Position numbers and translations under genes: made by a program. A stretch of 64,000 nucleotides of DNA from Candidatus Nitrotoga arctica. Its GTDB lineage: Bacteria; Pseudomonadota; Gammaproteobacteria; Burkholderiales; Gallionellaceae. Numbering within the stretch: the stretch's first letter is position 1; each line of letters starts with the position of its first letter. Below the pieces are notes generated by a model. The model searched no databases. It was not told the DNA's origin and was given only the letters and a program-made list of their open reading frames with translations. The DNA is taken from NCBI RefSeq assembly GCF_918378365.1, contig NZ_OU912926.1:1612001-1676000 (forward strand). Direction: 5' to 3'. Shown here in pieces: positions 36,275 to 45,350 of this stretch.

Positions 36275-39200
36275 TATGTCTGAGAATTATGCGCGGGTTC
36301 ATAGCGGGGTTCCTGATTACGTTTGCGGCTTCTGCGTTTGCTGGCGGACCGTTAGCGGTTTGTTATCAGCTTCCAACAAAATATCCAGGGGCTGGCTCAG
36401 TGACGCTTAACTATGATCAAGGAATTCTTGGTTCCCGTACTAAAGCACAAGCAGATGCACTGGTTACAGAGGCGGTATCCCTATGGACTAATGTGGCTAC
36501 ATCAACAGTAACGCTCTCGCGCGGGCCAGATCTTCCAGTGGATGTTACCAGCAGTAATTATTCGACCTTCTTGTATAATTTTTCGGATGGGTTGAATCCG
36601 GTGATTTATGACAACGATGGATCCATTATTGATTCCATATTCGGTGTGGGTGCAAAAAATAGCGTACTTGGTTTTGCGGGTTCTGCTTGGAACAATAACG
36701 GTACACAGTGTGCATATACGGAAGGCCGCGCGGTGATCAGCGGCTACATCTCCGTAAACGACACTACTATGAAAGTCGTACTTGCCCATGAAACGGGGCA
36801 CTTGATCGGGTTGGATCACTCTCAACTGGATAATTCACAAGGACTAGTGAATTCAAATTATCCATTAATGTACCCCATTGCCTACCGGAGCTTCACTTCT
36901 CTACACGAAGATGACACTGCCGCAGTAAGCGCTCTTTATCCTGATGCAACCCTGGCCAGTATCTATGGCCAGCTTACGGGAAGTTTTACTCAAGCCAATG
37001 GCACGCCTATCCGTGGCGCCAATATCTGGGCTAGGGAAGTAAATACCAATAAAGTATTTAGTTATGTTTCGGACTATCTTAGTCAAAATACCGGCTACTT
37101 TAAATTGCTGCTACCCCCTGGTAGCTACACACTGCATGCAGAAGTAATTCATACAGCATTTACTGCTGGCTCCAGTGTTGGCCCCTACTCGGAAACATCC
37201 TCAGATCTTTCTTTTCAGCCACCACTTTATAATAATGGGGTAGCGATAGCCCCCGTTGTGCTTGGGGGAAATACACCGACACAGTTTTCTATCACGGCTG
37301 GATGTGCGGCTTCGGCCACGTTTAAAATGGATGGAACGGGTACGGTTGGTGGAAATTGTGGCGCAGACAATTTATCACCTACTGTACCGACCGGCCTTTC
37401 TGCCACGCCCGTTAGTTCTGCTCAAATAAATCTGAGTTGGACGGCCTCGACGGACAATGTGGGCGTAACGGGCTACAAAGTTTATCGAGGGGGCGTTCTA
37501 GTTGGAAGCCCGGCTACGACGAGCTATAACGATACGGGTCTGACTGCATCGTCCAGTTATAGCTATACATTAGCGGCGTGTGATGCTGCAAACAACTGCT
37601 CAGTGCAGTCAAATCCGGGTTCGGCAACGACGATGTCAGCCACGTCGAGTAGCAACGTGGCGCTCGCCAGCGTCGGGGCGGTGGCTTCGGCATCAAGTAC
37701 CTACAGCAGTGCTTTCCCGGTGGCGGCGGTTAACGACGGCCAGTGCACCGGTGCCACCTGGGGTAATGGAGGTGGCTGGAATGATGCAACAATCAACACG
37801 CAACCCGACTGGGTGCAAATCAACTTCAACGGCACGAAAACGATCGATCGCGTGGTGGTCTATACGATTCAGGACAACTACACTGACGGGAACGAACCGA
37901 CCGATATACTCACCTTTAGCCTGGGAGGTATAACCGGATTTACAATCCAGGGCTGGAATGGATCGGCCTGGACCACCCTTGCTACGGTAAGCGGAAACAA
38001 TCTGGTCAAGCGCACAGTAAGCTTTGCTGCGTTCACCACTAACCAGATTCGGATAAACGTCACCAGCGTGCTAGCCGGCTACTCCCGCATCATTGAAATC
38101 GAGGCATGGGGCGTTGCCTCGCCTGTTGTCCCTGACACGACCCCCCCTGCTGTACCGACCGGCCTTTCTGCCACGCCCGTTAGTTCTGCTCAAATAAATC
38201 TGAGTTGGACGGCCTCGACGGACAATGTGGGCGTAACGGGCTACAAAGTTTATCGAGGGGGCGTTCTAGTTGGAAGCCCGGCTACGACGAGCTATAACGA
38301 TACGGGTCTGACTGCATCGTCCAGTTATAGCTATACATTAGCGGCGTGTGATGCTGCAAACAACTGCTCAGTGCAGTCAAATCCGGGTTCGGCAACGACG
38401 ATGTCAGCCACGTCGAGTAGCAACGTGGCGCTCGCCAGCGTCGGGGCGGTGGCTTCGGCATCAAGTACCTACAGCAGTGCTTTCCCGGTGGCGGCGGTTA
38501 ACGACGGCCAGTGCACCGGTGCCACCTGGGGTAATGGAGGTGGCTGGAATGATGCAACAATCAACACGCAACCCGACTGGGTGCAAATCAACTTCAACGG
38601 CACGAAAACGATCGATCGCGTGGTGGTCTATACGATTCAGGACAACTACACTGACGGGAACGAACCGACCGATATACTCACCTTTAGCCTGGGAGGTATA
38701 ACCGGATTTACAATCCAGGGCTGGAATGGATCGGCCTGGACCACCCTTGCTACGGTAAGCGGAAACAATCTGGTCAAGCGCACAGTAAGCTTTGCTGCGT
38801 TCACCACTAACCAGATTCGGATAAACGTCACCAGCGTGCTAGCCGGCTACTCCCGCATCATTGAAATCGAGGCATGGGGCGTTGCCTCGCCTGTTGTCCC
38901 TGACACGACCCCCCCTGCTGTACCGACCGGCCTTTCTGCCACGCCCGTTAGTTCTGCTCAAATAAATCTGAGTTGGACGGCCTCGACGGACAATGTGGGC
39001 GTAACGGGCTACAAAGTTTATCGAGGGGGCGTTCTAGTTGGAAGCCCGGCTACGACGAGCTATAACGATACGGGTCTGACTGCATCGTCCAGTTATAGCT
39101 ATACATTAGCGGCGTGTGATGCTGCAAACAACTGCTCAGTGCAGTCAAATCCGGGTTCGGCAACGACGATGTCAGCCACGTCGAGTAGCAACGTGGCGCT

Positions 39201-39672
39201 CGCCAGCGTCGGGGCGGTGGCTTCGGCATCAAGTACCTACAGCAGTGCTTTCCCGGTGGCGGCGGTTAACGACGGCCAGTGCACCGGTGCCACCTGGGGT
39301 AATGGAGGTGGCTGGAATGATGCAACAATCAACACGCAACCCGACTGGGTGCAAATCAACTTCAACGGCACGAAAACGATCGATCGCGTGGTGGTCTATA
39401 CGATTCAGGACAACTACACTGACGGGAACGAACCGACCGATATACTCACCTTTAGCCTGGGAGGTATAACCGGATTTACAATCCAGGGCTGGAATGGATC
39501 GGCCTGGACCACCCTTGCTACGGTAAGCGGAAACAATCTGGTCAAGCGCACAGTAAGCTTTGCTGCGTTCACCACTAACCAGATTCGGATAAACGTCACC
39601 AGCGTGCTAGCCGGCTACTCCCGCATCATTGAAATCGAGGCATGGGGCGTTGCCTCGCCCGTTGGCCCCTGA
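36271..39672 (+). CDS. Secreted matrixin-type metalloprotease with three FnIII-discoidin repeat units
   Basis: A 1133-residue exported protein with a signal peptide (about residues 1-25). The matrixin-like domain (about 30-230) has the zinc motif HETGHLIGLDH near residue 173 and a downstream PLMYP turn like the Met-turn. A beta domain follows (about 230-370). Three units of 256 residues come next, each with a fibronectin III domain (PTGLSATPVSSAQINLSW) and an F5/8 C-like domain (NVALASVGAVASASSTYSS, EIEAWGV). Units are nearly identical. A stop comes right after unit 3; reading through one extra base would give SPVAPDTITDNERVK, so the end may be frameshifted. No PEP-CTERM anchor is seen. Likely a secreted, glycan- or matrix-binding protease. 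Confidence 0.85.
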   Translation: MICLRIMRGFIAGFLITFAASAFAGGPLAVCYQLPTKYPGAGSVTLNYDQGILGSRTKAQADALVTEAVSLWTNVATSTVTLSRGPDLPVDVTSSNYSTFLYNFSDGLNPVIYDNDGSIIDSIFGVGAKNSVLGFAGSAWNNNGTQCAYTEGRAVISGYISVNDTTMKVVLAHETGHLIGLDHSQLDNSQGLVNSNYPLMYPIAYRSFTSLHEDDTAAVSALYPDATLASIYGQLTGSFTQANGTPIRGANIWAREVNTNKVFSYVSDYLSQNTGYFKLLLPPGSYTLHAEVIHTAFTAGSSVGPYSETSSDLSFQPPLYNNGVAIAPVVLGGNTPTQFSITAGCAASATFKMDGTGTVGGNCGADNLSPTVPTGLSATPVSSAQINLSWTASTDNVGVTGYKVYRGGVLVGSPATTSYNDTGLTASSSYSYTLAACDAANNCSVQSNPGSATTMSATSSSNVALASVGAVASASSTYSSAFPVAAVNDGQCTGATWGNGGGWNDATINTQPDWVQINFNGTKTIDRVVVYTIQDNYTDGNEPTDILTFSLGGITGFTIQGWNGSAWTTLATVSGNNLVKRTVSFAAFTTNQIRINVTSVLAGYSRIIEIEAWGVASPVVPDTTPPAVPTGLSATPVSSAQINLSWTASTDNVGVTGYKVYRGGVLVGSPATTSYNDTGLTASSSYSYTLAACDAANNCSVQSNPGSATTMSATSSSNVALASVGAVASASSTYSSAFPVAAVNDGQCTGATWGNGGGWNDATINTQPDWVQINFNGTKTIDRVVVYTIQDNYTDGNEPTDILTFSLGGITGFTIQGWNGSAWTTLATVSGNNLVKRTVSFAAFTTNQIRINVTSVLAGYSRIIEIEAWGVASPVVPDTTPPAVPTGLSATPVSSAQINLSWTASTDNVGVTGYKVYRGGVLVGSPATTSYNDTGLTASSSYSYTLAACDAANNCSVQSNPGSATTMSATSSSNVALASVGAVASASSTYSSAFPVAAVNDGQCTGATWGNGGGWNDATINTQPDWVQINFNGTKTIDRVVVYTIQDNYTDGNEPTDILTFSLGGITGFTIQGWNGSAWTTLATVSGNNLVKRTVSFAAFTTNQIRINVTSVLAGYSRIIEIEAWGVASPVGP
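37382..39659 (+). repeat. Three tandem 768-bp near-identical repeat units
   Basis: Units lie at 37382-38149, 38150-38917 and 38918-39659 (the last cut short). The encoded 256-residue units match throughout, and wherever I compared bases they were also the same, including wobble positions. This indicates recent tandem duplication or ongoing gene conversion rather than ancient domain repetition. Such arrays can expand or shrink by recombination, so copy number may vary between strains. Assembly collapse is also possible: the true number may be higher. Confidence 0.95.
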
Positions 39673-39711
39673 TACGATCACCGATAATGAGCGCGTTAAG
39701 TAATTCGGAAT

Positions 39712-39987
39712 TCAGGGTCCCATACTGATGGTCCAAATCTGTGTTACCGCGTCCATGTTGATCAGGGTGAAGATCATAGCGGAATGACGCTAGTCCTGAC
39801 TGGATTCTGAACACGAACAGGCGCGCTAGCACAAAGGCCGTCACCATGCCGACAGGTAAGCGACAATGATAGACGAGGAATAGTCCAGCCAGTGGTTATA
39901 GAGAAGACGACTGAAGAAATTGACCGCCGCCGCAGTGACGCCAGTTAGCAGGAATAACCAAACTGTCGGGAAGGAAGCGCGGATCAC
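39712..39987 (-). pseudogene. GtrA-like membrane protein, broken by frameshifts
   Basis: On the minus strand a GTG at 39987 overlaps the stop of the flavoprotein gene (GTGA) and reads VWLFLLTGVTAAAVNFFS, then SSSIIVAYLSAW and a stop. In a shifted frame the protein goes on as GMVTAFVLARLFVFRIQSG. After a second shift it reads MIFTLINMDAVTQIWTISMGP. Together these are the first half of a GtrA/PST-A family protein with two frameshifts, ending at 39712. The remaining helices are lost. The gene lies just before the 3' end of the matrixin gene on the other strand, so arrival of that cassette may have cut it. Confidence 0.7.
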
Positions 39988-41273
39988 GCAGTCGCCATTT
40001 TCGCCACGTTGCGGCCGAAGCCAATGCTCTCAGAGATACCCCGATCTTCGGGATAATAGTAGGACGTATCCGCTACCCACAGGCCCTTCACCGGCAGGGC
40101 AACCGGCGGCAGCCGGTCGAGATGGCCCGGCTCGCAGATGGGTTGGGCATAACGGTAACGGCTGGCGCGCAACTCGATGAAATCGTCATCCGTCAACGCC
40201 GGATTGATCTTACACAGGTAGCGCCGCACCTTGACCAGAAAGGCGCTGTCCGGCTCTGAAAACTTTGGATGCTCACCGGGCATATAGAACGGCACATAGA
40301 CGATATGATTCGCCAGCGGCCGCAGATTGGTATACTCGACCAGACCGGGGATATCCATTTCCGGATCGTTGGTGTTCAGCCAGAAATTCTCCGTCACCGA
40401 TTTCTTTAGCTTGGCGATCACGCAAACCACGGCTATGTTCTTCAACTCTTGGAATGTTTGCAGGATATCTAGCGGCAAGTCGGGCATAAGGCGAGACACA
40501 TAAGGGAGGGGCACGGTGCTGATGACCTTGTTGAAAGCATGAAATTGATCGCCTTGCTGGATGCCCTTGACCACACCGCCCTCCATCACCACTCGCGACA
40601 CCGGCGAAGACAGGCGAATCTCGCCGCCGTGACGTTCTATATCGGCCTTCAATGCCTGCAACAAGGTGTTCGATCCACCTTCCAGATAACCCAGTTTTTC
40701 TCTGAACAGGTTATAGCGTGAACGCCCAATGCGGCGAATGCGGCTCCAGATCCACGCCGCCGAGAGTCCATAGGCATAGTCGTAAAACTTGTAATCAAAC
40801 AGTTTGCGCCAGAGTACCTCGAAGGCCTCCTCACCGACCCAGCGCTTGATCCATGAGGTAGCTTCCAGCGTATCCAGCGGACGCCAATCTTTGCGCTTAG
40901 TGGAAAGAAAAGCATGCAGGCCATAGCGAAACTTAGCGATCAGGCTCAAGCCGGGAAACTTGAGCAAGGCCACGGGGTTGCCCCAAGGATGCAGCGCACC
41001 CTGATAGAAATACCCCATCTTCGTTTCCACCCAGTGCATCTTGTCGGCGATGCCCAATTCGTCGAGCATCTGCAAAAAGGCGGAGTCTGAAATGCAATGG
41101 AAGTGGTAATAGCGCTCAATATCGAGGCCATTGAAGTCGAAGATGGCGGTCATGCCGCCAACCCGGTCATCGGCTTCGAACAACACTGGATGATGACCAT
41201 CGCGCGCCAGTTGATAAGCGACCGCCAAGCCCATGGGGCCGGCACCGAGAACCGCAATAGTATGTGCTGTCAT
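39984..41273 (-). CDS. FAD-dependent oxidoreductase, UDP-galactopyranose mutase/amine-oxidase-like
   Basis: A 429-residue flavoprotein. The dinucleotide-binding motif is IAVLGAGPMGLAVAYQLARDG at the start, written here as GAGPMG with the second glycine pair in place. FEADDRVGGMTAIF follows near residue 30 and WVADTSYYYPEDRGISESI near the end is the FAD pyrophosphate-binding motif. This type of protein sits beside GtrA and sugar genes in many bacteria, sometimes called protoporphyrinogen-oxidase-like. A mutase or sugar-oxidising role in making furanose sugars is possible but unproven. ATG 41273 is chosen; 41327 is an earlier option. Stop overlaps the start of the broken gtrA downstream (GTGA). 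Confidence 0.8.
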   Translation of the reverse strand: MTAHTIAVLGAGPMGLAVAYQLARDGHHPVLFEADDRVGGMTAIFDFNGLDIERYYHFHCISDSAFLQMLDELGIADKMHWVETKMGYFYQGALHPWGNPVALLKFPGLSLIAKFRYGLHAFLSTKRKDWRPLDTLEATSWIKRWVGEEAFEVLWRKLFDYKFYDYAYGLSAAWIWSRIRRIGRSRYNLFREKLGYLEGGSNTLLQALKADIERHGGEIRLSSPVSRVVMEGGVVKGIQQGDQFHAFNKVISTVPLPYVSRLMPDLPLDILQTFQELKNIAVVCVIAKLKKSVTENFWLNTNDPEMDIPGLVEYTNLRPLANHIVYVPFYMPGEHPKFSEPDSAFLVKVRRYLCKINPALTDDDFIELRASRYRYAQPICEPGHLDRLPPVALPVKGLWVADTSYYYPEDRGISESIGFGRNVAKMATA

Positions 41274-41369
41274 AATGGCATTGGATTGGAATTGAAGTGG
41301 CAATAAACTAGAACGCGCGATTTGCACGGCTTAATACTGCTTGGGATGCCGCACATCATTACGTCAACT

Positions 41370-42260
41370 TTAGTCAACACGACGAAATACTGACGCCATT
41401 AAACCAATTGGCACAGGAATTGTAAAAGAACCTATCCACTTTGGGAGCTTCAACTGAGTCATCTGGTAGGTCTGTGAGAAACGATTGAAAACATGGGAAA
41501 GGGGAGCCTCGTAAGGCATGGATGATGTAAAAACATGCTTAAAACCATGGCGTTCCATGATGAGCCGCAGGGTCTTGGGTGAGAAATACCACAAATGTTC
41601 AAGTAATATCATATTCCATCGTTCCCCTGTTAACTTCGCAACAACGCTATTGACATTGGGCACTGTGATAACAAGATGTCCCTCAGCTCGGATCAATAGA
41701 CGCAGACGCCCTAAGTAGCGCGGCAAGTCTGGGAGATGTTCGAATACATCAATAGCGGTAATAAAAGAGAACACCTCATCTGTAAAAGGATCCTGCCCTT
41801 GTAAATCGAAAAAGTTGCCCGTTATGATCTGGTGACCCTTTTCAGACTGGCGCCTACCCAATTGTCCCACCTCAAAACCAAGTCCGCGGTTATCGTTAAT
41901 AACATCGAGGAAACCTCCTGTTCCACAACCGAGATCCAAAAAAGGGCCGGGTTTGACATATTGCTGTACCATTTTGGCAAGTCGTGAAAACCTGATATTC
42001 CCAGCCTCTTGCAAGTCATGAGAATCAGGAGGCCCTTTTGGGGCCTGCTGATAAATGGAATCATACTCCGCGGGAGTGAACTGGGGGCTGGTGTAAACAA
42101 ACCCACAATTATCACAACGGACAATCTGACCATGAGCTACTCTCTTGCGGTGAGAAAGGAAATAATCTGAAGCAGTTTCTGCCGAACCATTGAAAGTAGA
42201 TTTGTAGATTTGCGCGTACTCTGTTTCTCTACACACAATGCATGTCACATCACGAAGCAT
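41370..42260 (-). CDS. Class I SAM-dependent methyltransferase
   Basis: A 296-residue methyltransferase of the type found in sugar-modification clusters. The N-terminal Cys-pairs (CIVC, CDNCGF) suggest a zinc-binding head. The SAM motif FLDLGCGTGGFLDVI is near residue 107, FSFITAIDVFEHLPDLP near 165 is motif II, and AEGHLVITVPNVNS near 190 follows. The C-terminal LEHLWYFSPKTLRLIMERHG is typical of the group. It is the same general architecture as the gene at 30949-31947 but diverged. It acts in the cytoplasm on a nucleotide- or lipid-linked sugar; which one is not readable. A 97-bp gap separates it from gtrA upstream. Confidence 0.87.
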   Translation of the reverse strand: MLRDVTCIVCRETEYAQIYKSTFNGSAETASDYFLSHRKRVAHGQIVRCDNCGFVYTSPQFTPAEYDSIYQQAPKGPPDSHDLQEAGNIRFSRLAKMVQQYVKPGPFLDLGCGTGGFLDVINDNRGLGFEVGQLGRRQSEKGHQIITGNFFDLQGQDPFTDEVFSFITAIDVFEHLPDLPRYLGRLRLLIRAEGHLVITVPNVNSVVAKLTGERWNMILLEHLWYFSPKTLRLIMERHGFKHVFTSSMPYEAPLSHVFNRFSQTYQMTQLKLPKWIGSFTIPVPIGLMASVFRRVD

Positions 42261-42357
42261 AATATTAATTCCTACAATTTAGTGCGCTATTGTAAAGGCC
42301 GGATTGGCATGGTCATTAACGAAATTTTTCCCAATGATGGAACTGGAAGCATTACTG

Positions 42358-42822
42358 TCACAGTTTAAGGTCTGTTCGAAATGTCACATTTCGATGCAGA
42401 AAAAATCCAGTAAACACGACTGAGCCAACACCTATCATGCTAGCAAGGGCTTCTCTGAGATTGCTAGTCCAGTAAACCGGCAGCACCCATCGTTCAATCG
42501 ATACAGAAACAAGCCAGATTTGCATGCAAACCACAGCGTGAACAGACAAAAACCGCATGATCTCAGAATGATCAAAAGCCTTGCTATTGGCGTTAAATAC
42601 GAATATTTTTGTAAGTAAATAAGTGGTTATTGTGCCGGCTATAGCGCCAATAAAAACAGAGATTTCATAATTTGTGATTTGCCTTGAAAGCCATATGGCG
42701 GCTAAATTCACCACGGTAGCTGTGCCTCCGCTAATGACATAACGCACAAATTCTGCCTGTCGATTGAATATGCTGAGAATCTGATTAATTGATCTTGGAA
42801 AGTTTGGCAACCGACGACTCAA
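42358..42822 (-). CDS. GtrA family membrane protein
   Basis: A 154-residue protein with four membrane helices of the GtrA type. It has FVRYVISGGTATVVNLAAIW near residue 25, GTITTYLLTKIFVF near 62 and GSVVFTGFFLHRNVTFR at the end. GtrA-like proteins are small flippase or recruitment partners for polyprenyl-phosphate sugars; the mycobacterial homologue Rv3789 works with the decaprenylphosphoryl-arabinose pathway. Here it follows the DprE2-like gene, the same context. A broken second gtrA copy is at 39712-39987. Flipping of a polyprenyl-phosphate pentose is a fair inference. Confidence 0.85.
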   Translation of the reverse strand: MSRRLPNFPRSINQILSIFNRQAEFVRYVISGGTATVVNLAAIWLSRQITNYEISVFIGAIAGTITTYLLTKIFVFNANSKAFDHSEIMRFLSVHAVVCMQIWLVSVSIERWVLPVYWTSNLREALASMIGVGSVVFTGFFLHRNVTFRTDLKL

Positions 42823-42983
42823 AATAAATACCTTTTATCTCATTGATGAAGCTGCATCATTGATGCCGCCGCTACATTTTCCCTTGGAAATGGATTAACA
42901 ATCAACATCCGAAAACCATTCTTCAACCATTTTACTTTCAATTGGAAGCGCTTTTCCCCTTCAGAGTGGCTTACTGCTTGCGC

Positions 42984-43721
42984 TCACATAGTCATGCGCC
43001 TAAAGATTCCGCCGGGGATATGGATGATGATCAGCATGATGAAGCGCCAGAACCAGGGGGTGTATAGGGTGTCGCGCCGCTTCTCCACCGCGCGCACGAT
43101 GTCTTGCGCCACCTTGTCTGGTGTTACCAGCAACAGCTTGGGCAGAGCCAAGTCCTTAGTCATGGGGGTATCGACGAAACCGGGCTTGATGGTCAGTACC
43201 TGCACGCCAGACTTGAACAGCCTGCCCCGTAGACCGCTGCAAAAATTAGTTACCGCGCCCTTGGCTGCGCCATAGAGGTAGTTGGAGGGTCGCCCGCGAT
43301 CACCCGCCACCGAGGAAATTACCGCGATGCAGCCGGACTTCTGCGCTTCCATGCGGTTGGCCAATTCAGTGAGCAGGGCGATCACGCTCAGGGCGTTGTT
43401 GGTGAACTCTTGTATTGCGAGTTGAGCATCCTGTTCGCAAGCCTTCTGGTCAGGCAGAGTGCCGTGGGCGATAAGGGCGATATCAATCTGCCCCAACGCT
43501 GCGTAACAGGCATCCAGCATGGCTGAGTGTTGATCAAAACGGTTCAGGTCTAGCACATGGGTATAGACGGTTGCGCCCCGTGCAGCCAGGTCATCGGCAA
43601 CCTGGCCGAGTTTTTCGGCTGTTCTACCTACCAGAAAGAAGATTGCACCATGAACGGCCCAACGCCGTGCACAGGCGGTGGCAATGGCGGAAGTTGCGCC
43701 TATTACGAGAATTTTTTGCAT
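42984..43721 (-). CDS. SDR-family decaprenylphosphoryl-2-ketopentose reductase-like protein (DprE2-like)
   Basis: A 245-residue short-chain dehydrogenase. The NAD-binding ILVIGATSAIATACARRWA is at the N-terminus, AHGTLPDQ near residue 87 covers the NAG region, and the catalytic Ser-Tyr-Lys set is in ISSVAGDRGRPSNYLYGAAKG near residue 140. The SSVAG and YGAAKG wording is close to mycobacterial DprE2 (Rv3791), which reduces the 2-keto intermediate in forming decaprenylphosphoryl arabinose. With the DprE1-like oxidase two genes upstream it would complete a 2'-epimerisation. Its start lies 9 bp after the stop of the GT-C-like gene. Confidence 0.82.
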   Translation of the reverse strand: MQKILVIGATSAIATACARRWAVHGAIFFLVGRTAEKLGQVADDLAARGATVYTHVLDLNRFDQHSAMLDACYAALGQIDIALIAHGTLPDQKACEQDAQLAIQEFTNNALSVIALLTELANRMEAQKSGCIAVISSVAGDRGRPSNYLYGAAKGAVTNFCSGLRGRLFKSGVQVLTIKPGFVDTPMTKDLALPKLLLVTPDKVAQDIVRAVEKRRDTLYTPWFWRFIMLIIIHIPGGIFRRMTM

Positions 43722-43730
43722 TTTTCTAAC

Positions 43731-45287
43731 TCACTTAGGTGGCAATTCGACAGACCAGACCAGACCGATGGCGGTTTGGCTATCCCAAACCGGATGTGCC
43801 TGCAATTTTCTGCCCGGATCCAACCCCCATGCTTTCACCTCATCTGACCAAGCAGGCCAACGCGGATTACGGAAATTGTCCATCCCGCTCTTATAGTGCC
43901 ATGACCAGTACGCAATTGATGCAGAGAGCAGAATGCCGGCAGTTACCCTCGCTACCCTTGGTATCCTCAAATCAGAGCTATAGGCCACAAGCAATAACGC
44001 CAAAATCACAGCAACTGGATATGCATATCTCGGCCCCCCCTGCATGCCCAATGAAGATACAACCGATAGAGCTGTCAGCAGCAATATAGCTACATAAAAT
44101 TCCCATTGATCACGCAATATTCGTCTTGCAAGATATGCAGTAATTAATAATACTGCAGCTCCAAACCAGCCCCATGCCCCAGAGTCGCTGAAAAGAGGGT
44201 AGACGACCGCGTAATAGACGACCTTGTGCAGGACAGAAAGTGCATGGAATTGCGATGAAAAGCGAGCTTGGCTCGGGTGTGCATAGGCCAAGTCCCCAAG
44301 TACAAGTGATGAGTATCCGATTGCAACAAGTTGAATGGCTACTGTCGAAGCGAGGATGAAGAATAAAACAAGGTCTGCCTTTTCGCGCCGATGCAAATAG
44401 CGCAGTAAGAACAAGGGGGCGAGAAAATTGGCGGCTACACTGGATAACCCGGCTAACACTGTGACGAAATACTCTATTCGGTGTTTTTCATTGTTGTGTT
44501 TTTTATCAATGAGGATTAGAAACACCAGCAAAGTTATATAGTATTGACTGTTGATAGATGTAAGCCAAATCTCACCAGTGGCGCCGACCACTAGAACAGC
44601 TACGCCAGCTATAGCCTTTTTCAGGGTCGAGTCGAGCGCAACAGATTCGCTTTTCATTATTACCACCAGTATCAGCAGCAGGATAAGCAATGACATACCG
44701 GTAGTGACAACTGGGGCATATTTCAGAGGAGGTATGGTTGCTAGAAGCCCCGCCAAATTGGCCCATAACATATAGTATCCCTGATGAGGGGCAATCAGGG
44801 CATCCCATGCGGTGTCAAGATATGCCGTCCGAAAAAAGACAGTCGCTTCCTCTGCCCAGAAGCGCGGTCCCGTAAATAATGTCGGATCGCGCAGCACGAT
44901 AAGGGCGCACAACAGTACGAACACAATGGCATTGAGATGTGTAACCGAGTGTCGGTGTGCCTGATGCTTGATACCATTTGCCAAGAGATACAGCGTCCCA
45001 GCAAGGGCTAACAGGCAGAAAAATCCGGTGCGTGCGAGGTCTAAGAAGGCCGAGATATATTCTGAAACTGGATGATCTCCTTGACCAGTGATCATGGAAT
45101 TGAGGATTGCGAGGGAGCGACCTTGGTAGGCCTGCTCGATAAGAATTGGGCCAAAAGCATTCATGGCGAGCCATAAGACTAGGGCAGTCAGCGCTGAACC
45201 TAGCGACAAGCGAATGAGTGGCGGCGCAATGCCCTGTCTTTGATTAACAAAAAACCTAGAGAAATTCGACATGGATGAGGCTTTCAT
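43731..45287 (-). CDS. Polytopic membrane protein, GT-C glycosyltransferase-like
   Basis: A 518-residue protein with about ten to twelve hydrophobic segments. In the first large periplasmic loop it has an acidic pair, FTGPRFWAEEATVFFR near residue 138, then HQGYYMLWANLAGLLAT. This is the layout of GT-C glycosyltransferases, which use polyprenyl-phosphate sugars and have Asp or Glu in the first outer loop. The family is unnamed to me. It sits between the DprE1-like and DprE2-like genes, so use of a polyprenylphosphoryl pentose donor is a strong contextual guess. ATG 45287 or ATG 45272 may be the start. The acceptor is unknown. Confidence 0.65.
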   Translation of the reverse strand: MKASSMSNFSRFFVNQRQGIAPPLIRLSLGSALTALVLWLAMNAFGPILIEQAYQGRSLAILNSMITGQGDHPVSEYISAFLDLARTGFFCLLALAGTLYLLANGIKHQAHRHSVTHLNAIVFVLLCALIVLRDPTLFTGPRFWAEEATVFFRTAYLDTAWDALIAPHQGYYMLWANLAGLLATIPPLKYAPVVTTGMSLLILLLILVVIMKSESVALDSTLKKAIAGVAVLVVGATGEIWLTSINSQYYITLLVFLILIDKKHNNEKHRIEYFVTVLAGLSSVAANFLAPLFLLRYLHRREKADLVLFFILASTVAIQLVAIGYSSLVLGDLAYAHPSQARFSSQFHALSVLHKVVYYAVVYPLFSDSGAWGWFGAAVLLITAYLARRILRDQWEFYVAILLLTALSVVSSLGMQGGPRYAYPVAVILALLLVAYSSDLRIPRVARVTAGILLSASIAYWSWHYKSGMDNFRNPRWPAWSDEVKAWGLDPGRKLQAHPVWDSQTAIGLVWSVELPPK

Positions 45288-45350
45288 GTTGTTATGCGGA
45301 AATACACTTATGATTGGTAGAGGTGAACCACGTCTTGATTGCCATCTTCA

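Noticed and set aside
37382..39659. Regular repeats considered as a CRISPR or satellite
   Set aside because: The 768-bp units encode full FnIII and discoidin domains in frame and lack spacers.
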